A DNA stretch of 64,000 bases from Massilia sp. 9I (GTDB lineage Bacteria > Pseudomonadota > Gammaproteobacteria > Burkholderiales > Burkholderiaceae_D): assembly GCF_902506415.1 (NCBI RefSeq), contig NZ_LR733275.1:5228379-5292378 (forward strand), given 5' to 3'. Within the stretch, counting starts at the first letter, position 1. Every line of letters begins with the position of its first letter. The notes below the pieces were generated by a model, which did not search any database, was not told where the DNA came from, and saw only the letters and a list, made by a program, of their open reading frames with translations. A program made the translations under genes and the position numbers. Positions 1-8,522 of the stretch are shown piece after piece.

Positions 1-558
1 GTCGTGGTTGTTCTCCCATTTCTGGAACGCGTGCTGGCCGATGTCGATCCAGTAGAAGCCGCCGTAGGGCTGGTTCTTGACGTTCACGCGGATCTCTTCC
101 TTCACCACGTCCTGCTGGTTCTTCAGCGTGGCCGGGTTGAAGTCGAGGGTCTTCATGCGGTCCGCTTCCAGCCACAGGATCGGTTCCAGCGCGGATACCG
201 GCGCGGTCTCGATGTAGTTGGTGAAGTCGGGGCGGGTCGAGCCGTTGTTGCGGCCGCCGCCGCCGGTGATGGTGGTGTCGAACACGCCCTTCTTGGCGTT
301 CGGCGTGCCCTGGAACATCAGGTGCTCGAACAGGTGCGCGAAGCCGGTGCGGTTCTTCGGCTCCAGGCGCATGCCGACGTGGTAAACGACTGACACACCG
401 ACGGTCGGCGAGCTGTGGTCTTCGGTGACGATGACGGTCAGGCCGTTATCGAGTTTCTTGACGGCGACCGGCAGGGTCCACTGGTCCGCGGAGGCGGCAA
501 AGGCCGACAGCGAGAAGCTGAGCCCGGCCAGTAAAACAGGTAGTTGGCGCATGCGCAT
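1..558 (-). CDS. M16 family zinc metallopeptidase (insulinase-like), partial
   Basis: Only the first 186 codons are present; the C-terminus lies beyond the window start. The chosen ATG is preceded by GAGG seven bases upstream and begins a signal peptide ending near AFA (residues 19-21), so the product should be periplasmic or outer-membrane associated. The inverted zinc motif HxxEH is intact (H75, E78, H79), with the expected third zinc ligand glutamate at E154/E155. The family cleaves peptides; bacterial M16 proteins of this kind (PqqL/YhjJ-like) often come in tandem pairs, which cannot be checked here. The reading frame is open to base 1. Family call is firm, substrate unknown. Confidence 0.9.
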   Translation of the reverse strand, partial: MRMRQLPVLLAGLSFSLSAFAASADQWTLPVAVKKLDNGLTVIVTEDHSSPTVGVSVVYHVGMRLEPKNRTGFAHLFEHLMFQGTPNAKKGVFDTTITGGGGRNNGSTRPDFTNYIETAPVSALEPILWLEADRMKTLDFNPATLKNQQDVVKEEIRVNVKNQPYGGFYWIDIGQHAFQKWENNHD

Positions 559-711
559 GGATTGACCTCGTTGTGATTTCGGGAAGCTGAAATGTTGTAA
601 ATGTTGTGGTGACAGTCCCGGCTGTCATGCGCTGCATCTTAGCGCAATGGAATGCCAATAAGTAATCTATTTTCGGCAATAAGTTTGCGCTATGTCGAAG
701 CGGCGCAACGG

Positions 712-751
712 GCGGCCATCCCGGTATATGCCGCTCTGGGCCGCGTTTTTT
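712..751 (+). terminator. Orphan intrinsic-terminator-like hairpin
   Basis: GCGGCC (712-717) pairs with GGCCGC (739-744) and is followed by six T residues (746-751) on the plus strand. No plus-strand gene ends upstream, so it may end a short unannotated transcript or be chance. The loop is long (21 bases). Confidence 0.35.
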
Positions 752-770
752 GCAGTCCGTCGCAGATCCG

Positions 771-799
771 TATGCACCGGCGGGGCGAGAGGATATAGT
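771..799 (+). promoter_or_regulatory. Possible sigma-70 promoter for the DUF2807 gene
   Basis: TATAGT at 794-799 matches the -10 consensus at five of six positions; 17 bases upstream lies a weak -35, TATGCA (771-776). It would give a leader of about 110 bases before the start at 914. The -35 is poor, so this is tentative. Confidence 0.3.
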
Positions 800-913
800 T
801 GCAACATGCTAAGACCATGCAGTGGAGAAACCCACTTGCTGGTAATGTTGCGGTAGAGCTAGCCCACGAGGCCGGCAGCAAACACAACCAAGAATAGGTA
901 TTCGGAGAATTCG

Positions 914-1696
914 ATGAAGCAGCTTTCCAAGATCGGCCTGGCTTTCGCGGCACTGTGCGCCTCGCTGTTGACCTGCATGGGGATCACGCAGGCGGCGGAA
1001 GTGGTGACCGAGACGCGCCAGGTCGATGCGCGCGTGGTGCGCGTCAAGCTCGACGGCGTGGTCGACCTGAAGATTCGCCAGGGCAACACGCCGCTGCTGG
1101 TGCTGACCGGCGATCCACGCCTGCTCGGCAAGACCACCACGCTGCAAAGCGGCGACACCTTGAACATCGGCACCGAAACCCGCGGCGTCAGCATCAACCT
1201 GGGCCGCAGCATGGGTCTGCACGCGGAACTGACGCTGCCGAACCTGCGCGAAGTGACTTCCGAAAGCGTGGGCGGCACCGCCGTCACCGGTTTCTCGGGC
1301 GACGAACTCGAGCTTAACCTCGATGGGGCCGGCTCGATGAATGTATCATGTAATTACAGGGTGCTCACCGCCAACCTGGGCGGCGTCGGCAGCATGAAAA
1401 TACATGGCATCAACAGCGAGAGCGTCGAGCTGAACCTGAGCGGCGCCGGCTACGTGACCCTGTCGGGCCGCAGCCGCAAGCTCAAGGCGGAACTCGGCGG
1501 ACTGGGCGGGCTGGATGCCCAGCAGTTCTCCGCCGAAAACGTCACCCTCGAGCTGTCCGGCCTCGGCAATGCCACCGTGACCGCCAGGGACAGCGCCAAC
1601 CTGACCCTGTCGGGCCTGGGTTCGGTGACGGTCTACGGCAAGCCGCAGAACCGCAAGCAGAGCGTCGACGGCCTGGGCAAGGTGAACTGGAAGTAA
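914..1696 (+). CDS. DUF2807 (GIN-type) secreted beta-rich protein
   Basis: A 260-residue protein with a signal peptide (cleavage likely after TQAA, about residue 28). The rest is repeated short strands rich in LELN, LSGLG and GAG motifs, typical of the DUF2807 'putative auto-transporter adhesin, head GIN' fold, a right-handed beta-solenoid-like domain of unknown role at the cell surface or in the periplasm. GGAG seven bases before the ATG supports the start. A run of A/T-rich codons around residues 143-149 stands out from the otherwise GC-rich codon use. It lies 78 bases upstream of a Sel1-repeat gene and may be cotranscribed. Family call is good; function unknown. Confidence 0.85.
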   Translation: MKQLSKIGLAFAALCASLLTCMGITQAAEVVTETRQVDARVVRVKLDGVVDLKIRQGNTPLLVLTGDPRLLGKTTTLQSGDTLNIGTETRGVSINLGRSMGLHAELTLPNLREVTSESVGGTAVTGFSGDELELNLDGAGSMNVSCNYRVLTANLGGVGSMKIHGINSESVELNLSGAGYVTLSGRSRKLKAELGGLGGLDAQQFSAENVTLELSGLGNATVTARDSANLTLSGLGSVTVYGKPQNRKQSVDGLGKVNWK

Positions 1697-1774
1697 GCGG
1701 CAGAACGTACAAGAACAAAGTGAGCCCATAACCAGGACCAAGGGTACGCAGAGATCCTGATCCATGAACGAGAC

Positions 1775-2386
1775 ATGAAAAAACTATTCGTAGCGATCGC
1801 ACTCGTGCTCGGCCTGCAGGCCGGGGCGCATGCGGGCTTCGCGGAAGGGGCCAGCGCGTATAACGCGCGCAACTACGCGACAGCACTGAAAGAGATCGTC
1901 CCGCTTGCCAAGTCCGGCCATGCGGACGCACAGCATTTGCTGGGCCTGATGTATTACATGGGCCGCGGCGTCACGCGCGACTACAAGCAGGCCTTCACCT
2001 GGCACTTCAAGGCGGCCCAGCAGGGCAAGGCCGACGCGCAGTACGTGGTCGGGGCCATGTATTACACCGGCAACGCCGTGCCGCAGGACCAGCGCCACGC
2101 CGTGACCTGGTTCCGCAAGGCGGCCGAGCAGGGCCATGCCGAGGCCCAGCATGCGCTCGGCCTGATGTACCGCTATCACCAGGCCGGCATGCCGCAGGAC
2201 ATGGTGCTGGCCTACATGCTGTGGAATCTGTCCGCCGCGGGCGGCAACCACAACGCGGTCGAGCAGCGCGCCGCGATCTCGCGCCAGATGACCCAGGAGC
2301 AGATCGAGGAGGCGCAGTCGCTGTCACGGCTGTGGAAGCCGGGCAAGCCGCTGCCGACCAGTTCGCGCACGGGAACCAGTTCCTGA
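1775..2386 (+). CDS. Sel1-repeat (SLR) secreted protein
   Basis: A 203-residue protein with a signal peptide ending near AHA (residues 18-20) followed by three Sel1-like TPR repeats of about 36 residues. Each carries the A.AQ..LG.MYY.G signature (about residues 49-85, 85-121 and 121-160). Such repeats form alpha-solenoids that bind protein partners in the periplasm or envelope. The C-terminal 30 residues are polar and low complexity. The start has only a weak GAG upstream. An intrinsic terminator at 2397-2427 closes the unit. Specific role unknown. Confidence 0.88.
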   Translation: MKKLFVAIALVLGLQAGAHAGFAEGASAYNARNYATALKEIVPLAKSGHADAQHLLGLMYYMGRGVTRDYKQAFTWHFKAAQQGKADAQYVVGAMYYTGNAVPQDQRHAVTWFRKAAEQGHAEAQHALGLMYRYHQAGMPQDMVLAYMLWNLSAAGGNHNAVEQRAAISRQMTQEQIEEAQSLSRLWKPGKPLPTSSRTGTSS

Positions 2387-2396
2387 TCCAGTCCAG

Positions 2397-2427
2397 AACC
2401 GCCGGCCCCGCCCGGCTGTTTTTATTT
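2397..2427 (+). terminator. Intrinsic terminator after the Sel1-repeat gene
   Basis: AACCGCCGG (2397-2405) pairs with CCGGCTGTT (2412-2420), with one C/T mismatch, and runs into TTTTTATTT. It sits 11 bases after the stop codon of the Sel1 gene and separates it from the convergent SGNH hydrolase gene. Confidence 0.7.
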
Positions 2428-2432
2428 GAGCC

Positions 2433-3782
2433 TCATAGCGGCCGTGTGACTTGCGCTTTGGCGGCGCTGCGGAACAGGGTCAAGGGCACCGCGCTGCCCA
2501 TTGCCTGGTAACCCAGGTCGTTCGGATGCAGGTGGTCGCCGCTGTCGTAGGCCGGCAGGAAGCGCGTCGGCCGCACCGGGTCGCGGGTGACGCGGTCGAA
2601 GTCGATCACCGCGTCGAACTCGTCGTTGTTGCGGATCCAGTTGTTCACCGCCTGCCGCAGCGTTTCCTTCTCGGGTGAGTAATAAGCCGCGCCTTCGAAC
2701 GGCGTCAGGGTGGCGCCGATGACGCTGATGCCCTTGGCATGCGCGCGGTGGATCAGCTGGCGGTAGGCGGCAATCAGGTCTTCCGCGGTCACCGGTGCGG
2801 TGGCCGAACTGTTACCGATGTCGTTGATGCCGATGAGGACCACCAGGTAGCGCACGCCGTTCGTCGCCAGCACGTCGCGGTCGAAGCGTTCCTGCGCGCT
2901 GCGGCCGGACAGGGTGTTGGGCGAATTGCTCAGCAGGCGGTTGCCGCTGATGCCGCGGTTGACCACGCCGATGCGGGCATTGATGCCGATGACCGGGTCG
3001 CGCTCGGTCTGCAGGCGGCGCGCCAGCCAGTCAGGCCAGCGGTTGTTGGTGTCCGGCGTGCTGCGGGTGCCGTCGGTGATCGAGTCGCCCAGGGTGACGA
3101 TGGCCGGACCTGCGGTGTCGACATCGACCTCGGTGAGGAAGGGCCAGACCTGGATCGTTCGCTGCACCGGCAGCGGCGAGGCGGCCGTGAAGTTGCCGGG
3201 CAACGAGACGTAGTTGGTCTGCAGCGCCAGCTGGTGCACGGTGGTGGCCTGCATGGTGCCGGGCAGGTAGAGGCTCACCGCCAGGTCGGACAGGGGCGGC
3301 ACGTTCAGCTCCACCGGATCGGAGACGGCGGGCGCGCCGGGCGGAATCGTGACGACGCTGCGGCCGCCGAAGGTGAGGGGGCGGCTGGTGCCGGCCGCCA
3401 CGTCGGAACCGCCGGCGCGCAGGCCGACTCTAGCCGCGCCGATCGTCAGGGCGGTGGAACCGAGTTCGTTCGACACGCGGATGCGCACGCGGTTGCCGCC
3501 GATGCTGGTGTGGACGATCAGGCGCACGGTCTGGTCGGTAAAGGTCTGCAAGCTGGCCTCGGGTGGCGGGCCGGCCGGGGCCGTGCCCCAGGCGCCGGTC
3601 CAGTGCTCGGTGGTCCAGGGCTGGGCCCCGGCGGGATGCGAGGGCAGGGCGATCGCGGCGGCCAGCATGGCGCTGCCCAGCAGCAGGCGCCGGCGGGCCG
3701 GCGGCATGCGGGCAGGCTGGACGTCGATCAAATCCCTGAAGCGGTGGGCTGCATCATGCAGCACGGACAGGAAGCGGTTCAT
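2433..3782 (-). CDS. Secreted SGNH/GDSL-family hydrolase
   Basis: A 449-residue esterase/lipase-type enzyme. GGAGGAG six bases before the ATG fixes this start, eight codons inside the longer open frame. The N-terminus is long and positively charged with ARRRLLLGS before a hydrophobic stretch ending near AGA (about residue 52), so export may be via Tat or Sec. An N-terminal beta domain precedes the SGNH domain: block I GDSITDG with nucleophile S234, block II NRGISGNR, block III GINDIG, and block V DHLHP with D416 and H419. All catalytic residues are present. It resembles secreted GDSL lipases that act on acylated polysaccharides or lipids; the natural substrate is not evident. Confidence 0.9.
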   Translation of the reverse strand: MNRFLSVLHDAAHRFRDLIDVQPARMPPARRRLLLGSAMLAAAIALPSHPAGAQPWTTEHWTGAWGTAPAGPPPEASLQTFTDQTVRLIVHTSIGGNRVRIRVSNELGSTALTIGAARVGLRAGGSDVAAGTSRPLTFGGRSVVTIPPGAPAVSDPVELNVPPLSDLAVSLYLPGTMQATTVHQLALQTNYVSLPGNFTAASPLPVQRTIQVWPFLTEVDVDTAGPAIVTLGDSITDGTRSTPDTNNRWPDWLARRLQTERDPVIGINARIGVVNRGISGNRLLSNSPNTLSGRSAQERFDRDVLATNGVRYLVVLIGINDIGNSSATAPVTAEDLIAAYRQLIHRAHAKGISVIGATLTPFEGAAYYSPEKETLRQAVNNWIRNNDEFDAVIDFDRVTRDPVRPTRFLPAYDSGDHLHPNDLGYQAMGSAVPLTLFRSAAKAQVTRPL

Positions 3783-4054
3783 CGGATGCTCCTCCAGGTG
3801 GTGCACATGCCTTACGCATGAGCTCGTCTTGTCAATCTAGCTACCCCGTCGCCCGTGGACAAGACCGCGGCGCATCCTTCCTTTGCGCGGCATCGAAGCC
3901 TCGAAAGATTAATATTCCTGCAAGAATGTTCCGTGGATCGAAAAGAAATCTTGTCCGGTAATTGACCCATGCTGTGGCCCGGTCTGTGGGCAGGCGCACC
4001 GAGCGATTCGGCAAACAGGACTAGCGTGGCAGTTCCACTGACGAGGGAGCGGTC

Positions 4055-6358
4055 ATGAGCAAGCATTCCGAAGACCTGAGGATCGAGAACCCGACCATGC
4101 CGGCCGGCGGCTGGGGTTCGGTGCAGGAGGTCACCACCATCCTGCTGCACCAGCGCGTGCCGCTGAAGGACAGCCGCCTGCTGCTGCGGCAAAACAAGCC
4201 GGACGGCTTCATGTGCGTCAGCTGCGCCTGGGCCAAGCCGGCCAATCCGCATCCCTTCGAATTTTGTGAAAGTGGCGCCAAGGCCACCGCCTGGGAGACC
4301 ACCAGCAAGGCGATTGGCGCCGATTTCTTCGAGCGCCATACCGTCACCGAGCTGGAAGCATGGGACGACCACCGGCTGGAAGACCAGGGCCGCCTGACGG
4401 TCCCGCTGCGCTATGACGCCCAGCTCGACAAGTACCGCGAGATATCCTGGGACGCCGCTTTCGCCGAGATCGGCGCGGCGCTGCGCGGCTTCGACCCGAA
4501 GCAGGTGGTGTTCTACAGCTCGGGGCGCGCCTCGCTCGAGACCTCCTACATGTACGCGCTACTGGCGCGCATGTACGGCAATAACAACCTGCCGGACAGC
4601 TCGAACATGTGCCACGAAAGCACCTCCGTGGGGCTGAAGAAGACGATCGGCGTCCCGGTCGGCACCGTGCTGCTGGAAGATTTCGAGAAGACCGACTGCA
4701 TCTTCTTCTTCGGCCAGAACGTGGGCGTGAACAGCCCGCGCATGCTGCACCAGCTGCAGGAAGCGCGCCGGCGCGGGGTGCCGATCATCACCTTCAACCC
4801 GCTGCGCGAGCGCGGCCTGGTGAGCTTCACCAATCCGCAGTCGCCGACGGAGATGCTGACCGGGGCCGAGACGCCGATCAGCACCCAGTACCACCAAGTG
4901 AAACCAGGCGGCGACACCGCCGCCATCATGGGCCTGTGCAAGGCGATCTTCGCGCGCGACGACGCAGCCCATGCGGCCGGAGCGCAGCGCGTGCTCGACA
5001 TGGACTTCCTGCTGGAGCACACCCACGGCCTGGCCGAATTCGAGGCCGCGGTGCGTGCCTGCGACTGGGCCGACATCGAACGCGAATCCGGCCTGCGCCG
5101 CGCGGCGCTGGAAAGCGCGGCCGAGGTCTACTGCAGCTCAAGCGCCGTGATGGCGGTCTACGGCATGGGCCTGACGCAGCACCGCAACGGCGTGCAGAAC
5201 GTGGCGATGGTCGTCAACCTGCTGCTCCTGCGCGGGAATGTCGGCAAGCCGGGCGCCGGCGTGTGTCCGGTGCGCGGCCACTCCAACGTGCAGGGCCAGC
5301 GCACGGTCGGCATCACCGAAAAGCCCGAGCTGGCGCCGCTCGACAAGATCAAGGAACAGTATGGTTTCGAGCCGCCGCGCGAGCAGGGCATGAACACGGT
5401 CGAGGCCTGTGAAGGCATCCTGGCCGGCAAGGTGCAAGCCTTCATCGGCCTGGGCGGGAATTTCGTGCGCGCGGTGCCGGAGCGCGGCTTGATGGAAGCG
5501 GCCTGGCGCGACATTCCGCTGACGGTGCAGGTCTCGACGAAGCTCAATCGCAACCACCTGGTACACGGCAAAGCCTCCTACATCCTGCCTTGCCTGGGAC
5601 GGATCGAGATCGACCGCCAGCGCGGGGTGGAACAGGCGGTGACGATCGAGGACTCGACCGCCTGCATGCACGGCTCACGCGGCATGGCCGAGCCGGTAGC
5701 CACTACGCTGCTGTCGGAACCCGCGATCGTGGCCGGCATCGCCAAGGCCACGCTGGCCCCGAACCCGCGCGTCGACTGGGACCGCTGGGTAGGCGACTAC
5801 GCTACCGTGCGCGACGCGATCGCCGAAACCTATCCCGACATCTTCCACGACTTCAATGCGCGCATGTGGACGCCGGGCGGTTTTCGCAAGCCGCTGGGCG
5901 CCGCGCACCGCGTGTGGAAGACCGAGAGCGGCAAAGCGGAATTCACAGTGCCGGAAGCGCTCGCAGGCAATCCGGACCTGAAAGGCGGCGCCGCGACGCT
6001 GCGCCTGTTCACGGTGCGCAGCGACGGACAGTTCAACACCACCATTTACAGTCACGACGACCGCTTCCGCGGCGTCTACGGCAGCCGCATGGTGATTTTC
6101 ATGGGACGCGCCGACATGGCGAAGTACGCGCTGGCGCAGGGCGACCTGGTCGACCTGCGCTGCGCCGCCGACGACGGCGTCGAGCGGCGCGTCTCCGGCC
6201 TGGCGGTGGTGCCCTACGACGTGCCGCAGGGCTGCATCGCCGGCTACTTCCCAGAGCTGAATCCCCTCATCCCGCTGTGGCACCATGCCAAGGAGAGCAA
6301 GGTGCCGGCGGCGAAGGCGATCGACGTCGTCCTGGAGCGCAGCGGGAGGCCGTCATGA
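4055..6358 (+). CDS. FdhF/YdeP-family molybdopterin oxidoreductase
   Basis: A 767-residue cytoplasmic protein of the formate dehydrogenase alpha-subunit superfamily, closest to E. coli YdeP. An N-terminal cysteine motif typical of the family (C54, C57, C71) precedes the molybdopterin domains. C186 in the NMCHES motif sits where FdhF carries selenocysteine or cysteine. The C-terminal molydopterin-dinucleotide-binding domain starts near residue 640 (RLFTVRSDGQFNT). GAGGGAG precedes the ATG. It overlaps fdhD by four bases (ATGA), so the sulfurtransferase that activates its molybdenum cofactor is translated with it. Known YdeP homologues have an acid-resistance association but no settled substrate; formate dehydrogenase activity is not implied. 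Confidence 0.92.
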   Translation: MSKHSEDLRIENPTMPAGGWGSVQEVTTILLHQRVPLKDSRLLLRQNKPDGFMCVSCAWAKPANPHPFEFCESGAKATAWETTSKAIGADFFERHTVTELEAWDDHRLEDQGRLTVPLRYDAQLDKYREISWDAAFAEIGAALRGFDPKQVVFYSSGRASLETSYMYALLARMYGNNNLPDSSNMCHESTSVGLKKTIGVPVGTVLLEDFEKTDCIFFFGQNVGVNSPRMLHQLQEARRRGVPIITFNPLRERGLVSFTNPQSPTEMLTGAETPISTQYHQVKPGGDTAAIMGLCKAIFARDDAAHAAGAQRVLDMDFLLEHTHGLAEFEAAVRACDWADIERESGLRRAALESAAEVYCSSSAVMAVYGMGLTQHRNGVQNVAMVVNLLLLRGNVGKPGAGVCPVRGHSNVQGQRTVGITEKPELAPLDKIKEQYGFEPPREQGMNTVEACEGILAGKVQAFIGLGGNFVRAVPERGLMEAAWRDIPLTVQVSTKLNRNHLVHGKASYILPCLGRIEIDRQRGVEQAVTIEDSTACMHGSRGMAEPVATTLLSEPAIVAGIAKATLAPNPRVDWDRWVGDYATVRDAIAETYPDIFHDFNARMWTPGGFRKPLGAAHRVWKTESGKAEFTVPEALAGNPDLKGGAATLRLFTVRSDGQFNTTIYSHDDRFRGVYGSRMVIFMGRADMAKYALAQGDLVDLRCAADDGVERRVSGLAVVPYDVPQGCIAGYFPELNPLIPLWHHAKESKVPAAKAIDVVLERSGRPS

Positions 6359-7194
6359 ACGCGGGCGAAGGCTTCTTCGCGCCGCCGGGCGCCTGCCGCC
6401 TGCCGGCCGCGCGCTGGGCCGAGGGGCAGCTGGAAAGCGGCTCCGAACTGGTGGCGGACGAGGTGCCGGTGGCGCTCGTCTACAACGGCATCAGCCATGC
6501 GGTGATGCTCGCTTCGCCCCAGGACCTGGAAGACTTCGCGGTCGGCTTCTCGCTGGCCGAACGCATCGTGCCGGACGCGCGCGACATCTACGACATCGAG
6601 GTGGAAGAGTCGGCCCACGGAATCGCCATCGAGATGCGCATCGCGGCCGGCGCCATGCTGCAGCTGAAGGAAACGCGCCGTGCGCGCCTTGGGAAAACCG
6701 GCTGCGGCCTGTGCGGCATCGAGAGCCTGGCATGGTTCGATGACGAGGCGCTGGCGTTGCGCATGAACGCCAGCGCTGCGCGTTTCGACCCGGATGCACT
6801 GCACCGCGCGATGGCGGCGATGGCCGCGCGCCAGGACCTGCATCATGCGACCGGCGCCGTGCACGCCGCCGGCTGGGCAAATGCCGACGGCGAACTGCTG
6901 CGCGTGCGCGAAGACATCGGCCGCCACAACGCACTCGACAAGCTGGTCGGCGCGCTGGTGCGCGGCAATGTCGATGTCACAAACGGCTTCGCAGTGGTGA
7001 CGAGCCGCGCCAGCTTCGAGATGGTGCAGAAGGCGGCGCGCGCCGGCTTCCCGCTGCTAGCCGCGATCTCTGCGCCGACCGCGCTGGCGGTGCAGCTGGC
7101 GCAGAACGCGGGGCTGACCCTGGCGGGTTTTGTGCGGGGAGGGCGGCACGTGCTCTACAGCCATCCGGAGCGGCTCGCGCCGGAACATGGGTGA
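6355..7194 (+). CDS. fdhD: FdhD, sulfur carrier for molybdenum-cofactor sulfuration
   Basis: A 279-residue protein that passes sulfur from a cysteine desulfurase to the molybdenum cofactor of formate dehydrogenase-type enzymes. The diagnostic CGLCG motif (CxxC loop, about residue 121) is present, as are the DLEDFAVGF and EDIGRHNALDK blocks of the family. The ATG lies within the stop of the YdeP-type gene (ATGA overlap), which identifies its client. Length is normal. No frame damage is visible. Confidence 0.95.
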   Translation: MNAGEGFFAPPGACRLPAARWAEGQLESGSELVADEVPVALVYNGISHAVMLASPQDLEDFAVGFSLAERIVPDARDIYDIEVEESAHGIAIEMRIAAGAMLQLKETRRARLGKTGCGLCGIESLAWFDDEALALRMNASAARFDPDALHRAMAAMAARQDLHHATGAVHAAGWANADGELLRVREDIGRHNALDKLVGALVRGNVDVTNGFAVVTSRASFEMVQKAARAGFPLLAAISAPTALAVQLAQNAGLTLAGFVRGGRHVLYSHPERLAPEHG

Positions 7195-7239
7195 AGCCGG
7201 TATGATGCGCTCCTCGAACAAAGCATCCTGGAGCACTCA

Positions 7240-8226
7240 ATGGTCATCGTGACCCACAACGGCAAGTTCCACGCCGACGACGCATGGGCGGTGGCCGTCC
7301 TGCACATCCTTTTCCCCGACGCCGAGATCGTCAGGACGCGCGAACCATCGATCATCGAAGCCGCGGACTTCGTGGTCGACGTCGGCGGCATCTGGGATCC
7401 GGCCACCGGCCGCTTCGACCACCACCAGAAAGGTTTCGAGGGCGCCCGCGCCAGCGGCGTGCCCTATGCCAGCGCGGGCCTGGTCTGGCGCGAATACGGC
7501 GCACGCTGTGTCGCCGCGCTGGCCGCCGCGCACACCGGGCACCAGCTGGAGGATGACACCGCCCAGCAGATGGCCTACGCCATCGATGCCGACATCGTCC
7601 AGTACCTCGACCTGTCGGATGTCGGTGCGGCCAAGAATGCGCCGGGCGGCTACGGCATGTCGGCCGTGGTGTCCGGCTACAACCCGAACTGGCTGGACGA
7701 GCAGCGCCTTGGCTATGGTGCGGAAGCGGAAGCCTACCGCCTGGCCCAGTTCCGCAAGGCGATGGCCTTCCTCACCGACGTCATCGTCAATTCGGTCAAG
7801 TACCGCGTCGGCGCCATCCTCGCGCTCGCGCAGGTGCGCCAGTCGCAGGTGCTGGAAGACGGCCGCCTGCTGTTCCTGAAGAATGCGGCGCTGCCATGGA
7901 GTTCGGTGGTGCGCAAGGAAATGCCGAAGGTGCTCTTTGTGCTCAGCCATAGCCTGTCGGAAGACCGCTACATGCTGCACACCGTGCCCGCCACCACCGA
8001 CACCTTCGAAGCGCGCGCGGATTTGCCCGAGAGCTGGGCCGGCCTGCGCGACCAGGACCTTGCCGCCGTGACCGGCGTGGCGGACGCGAAGTTCTGCCAC
8101 AACGGCCGCTTCATTGCTGCCGCGAAAACCTACGACGGCGCCTACGCAATGGCGCTGCAGGCCCTGCAGGCCGTGGACGCCGGCCTGACGCCGCTGTTCA
8201 GCCCGCGCGAGATGATCACGTCCTGA
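7240..8226 (+). CDS. MYG1 family protein (DHH-like metal-dependent hydrolase)
   Basis: A 328-residue protein of the MYG1/UPF0160 family. The N-terminal THNGKFHADD motif and the FDHHQKGFE motif provide the metal-binding His/Asp residues shared with DHH phosphoesterases; a VVSGYNPNW block follows. Eukaryotic MYG1 is reported as an RNA exonuclease; the bacterial role is not established. CTGGAG nine bases upstream supports the start. It follows fdhD by 45 bases but no functional link is evident. Confidence 0.9.
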   Translation: MVIVTHNGKFHADDAWAVAVLHILFPDAEIVRTREPSIIEAADFVVDVGGIWDPATGRFDHHQKGFEGARASGVPYASAGLVWREYGARCVAALAAAHTGHQLEDDTAQQMAYAIDADIVQYLDLSDVGAAKNAPGGYGMSAVVSGYNPNWLDEQRLGYGAEAEAYRLAQFRKAMAFLTDVIVNSVKYRVGAILALAQVRQSQVLEDGRLLFLKNAALPWSSVVRKEMPKVLFVLSHSLSEDRYMLHTVPATTDTFEARADLPESWAGLRDQDLAAVTGVADAKFCHNGRFIAAAKTYDGAYAMALQALQAVDAGLTPLFSPREMITS

Positions 8227-8274
8227 GTTAGGTAAGGCACGGTCAGCCGCGGCCATCGCCGCTATCTTGGTCAC

Positions 8275-8514
8275 ATGGCCAAGATTGTTTCGATGAGAAA
8301 GCTTTACGCAATGCAGCGTATGTCGGCCGCGCTGAACCGGGCCTCCGCTGCGCGCCCCTTCGGACCGGAAACGGATCGGGCGCTGCGCTGGGCTGCCGCG
8401 TGGGGCATGTCGGCCGGCATCCGCGTCCCGCACACGCGGGTACGGCTGCGCCGGGATACGTTGGTAGGCGTGAGCGTGGCCCCACAGGAGGCGGAGAGGC
8501 AAGCGCGCTACTGA
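8275..8514 (+). CDS. Small hypothetical protein (79 aa)
   Basis: A short basic open frame with GC-rich third positions consistent with coding. There is no clear ribosome binding site or recognisable domain. It ends eight bases before the next small gene, which suggests a two-gene unit. It could be a chance frame. Confidence 0.4.
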   Translation: MAKIVSMRKLYAMQRMSAALNRASAARPFGPETDRALRWAAAWGMSAGIRVPHTRVRLRRDTLVGVSVAPQEAERQARY

Positions 8515-8522
8515 AAGGGAAC

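Larger units (their letters stand above)
559..913. other. Intergenic region between divergent M16 and DUF2807 genes
   Basis: A 355-base gap with no convincing gene on either strand; the frames crossing it have poor codon use and no ribosome binding site. It should carry the divergent promoters of the M16 gene (minus) and the DUF2807 gene (plus). Visible elements are an inverted repeat TGACAG/CTGTCA at 610-627, tandem ACAACATTT copies read on the minus strand just upstream of the M16 start, a hairpin with a T-tract at 712-751, and a TATAGT -10-like box at 794-799. Confidence 0.6.

Noticed and set aside
4..393. Plus-strand frame at the window start
   Set aside because: Antisense to the M16 peptidase, whose HxxEH site is clear on the minus strand.
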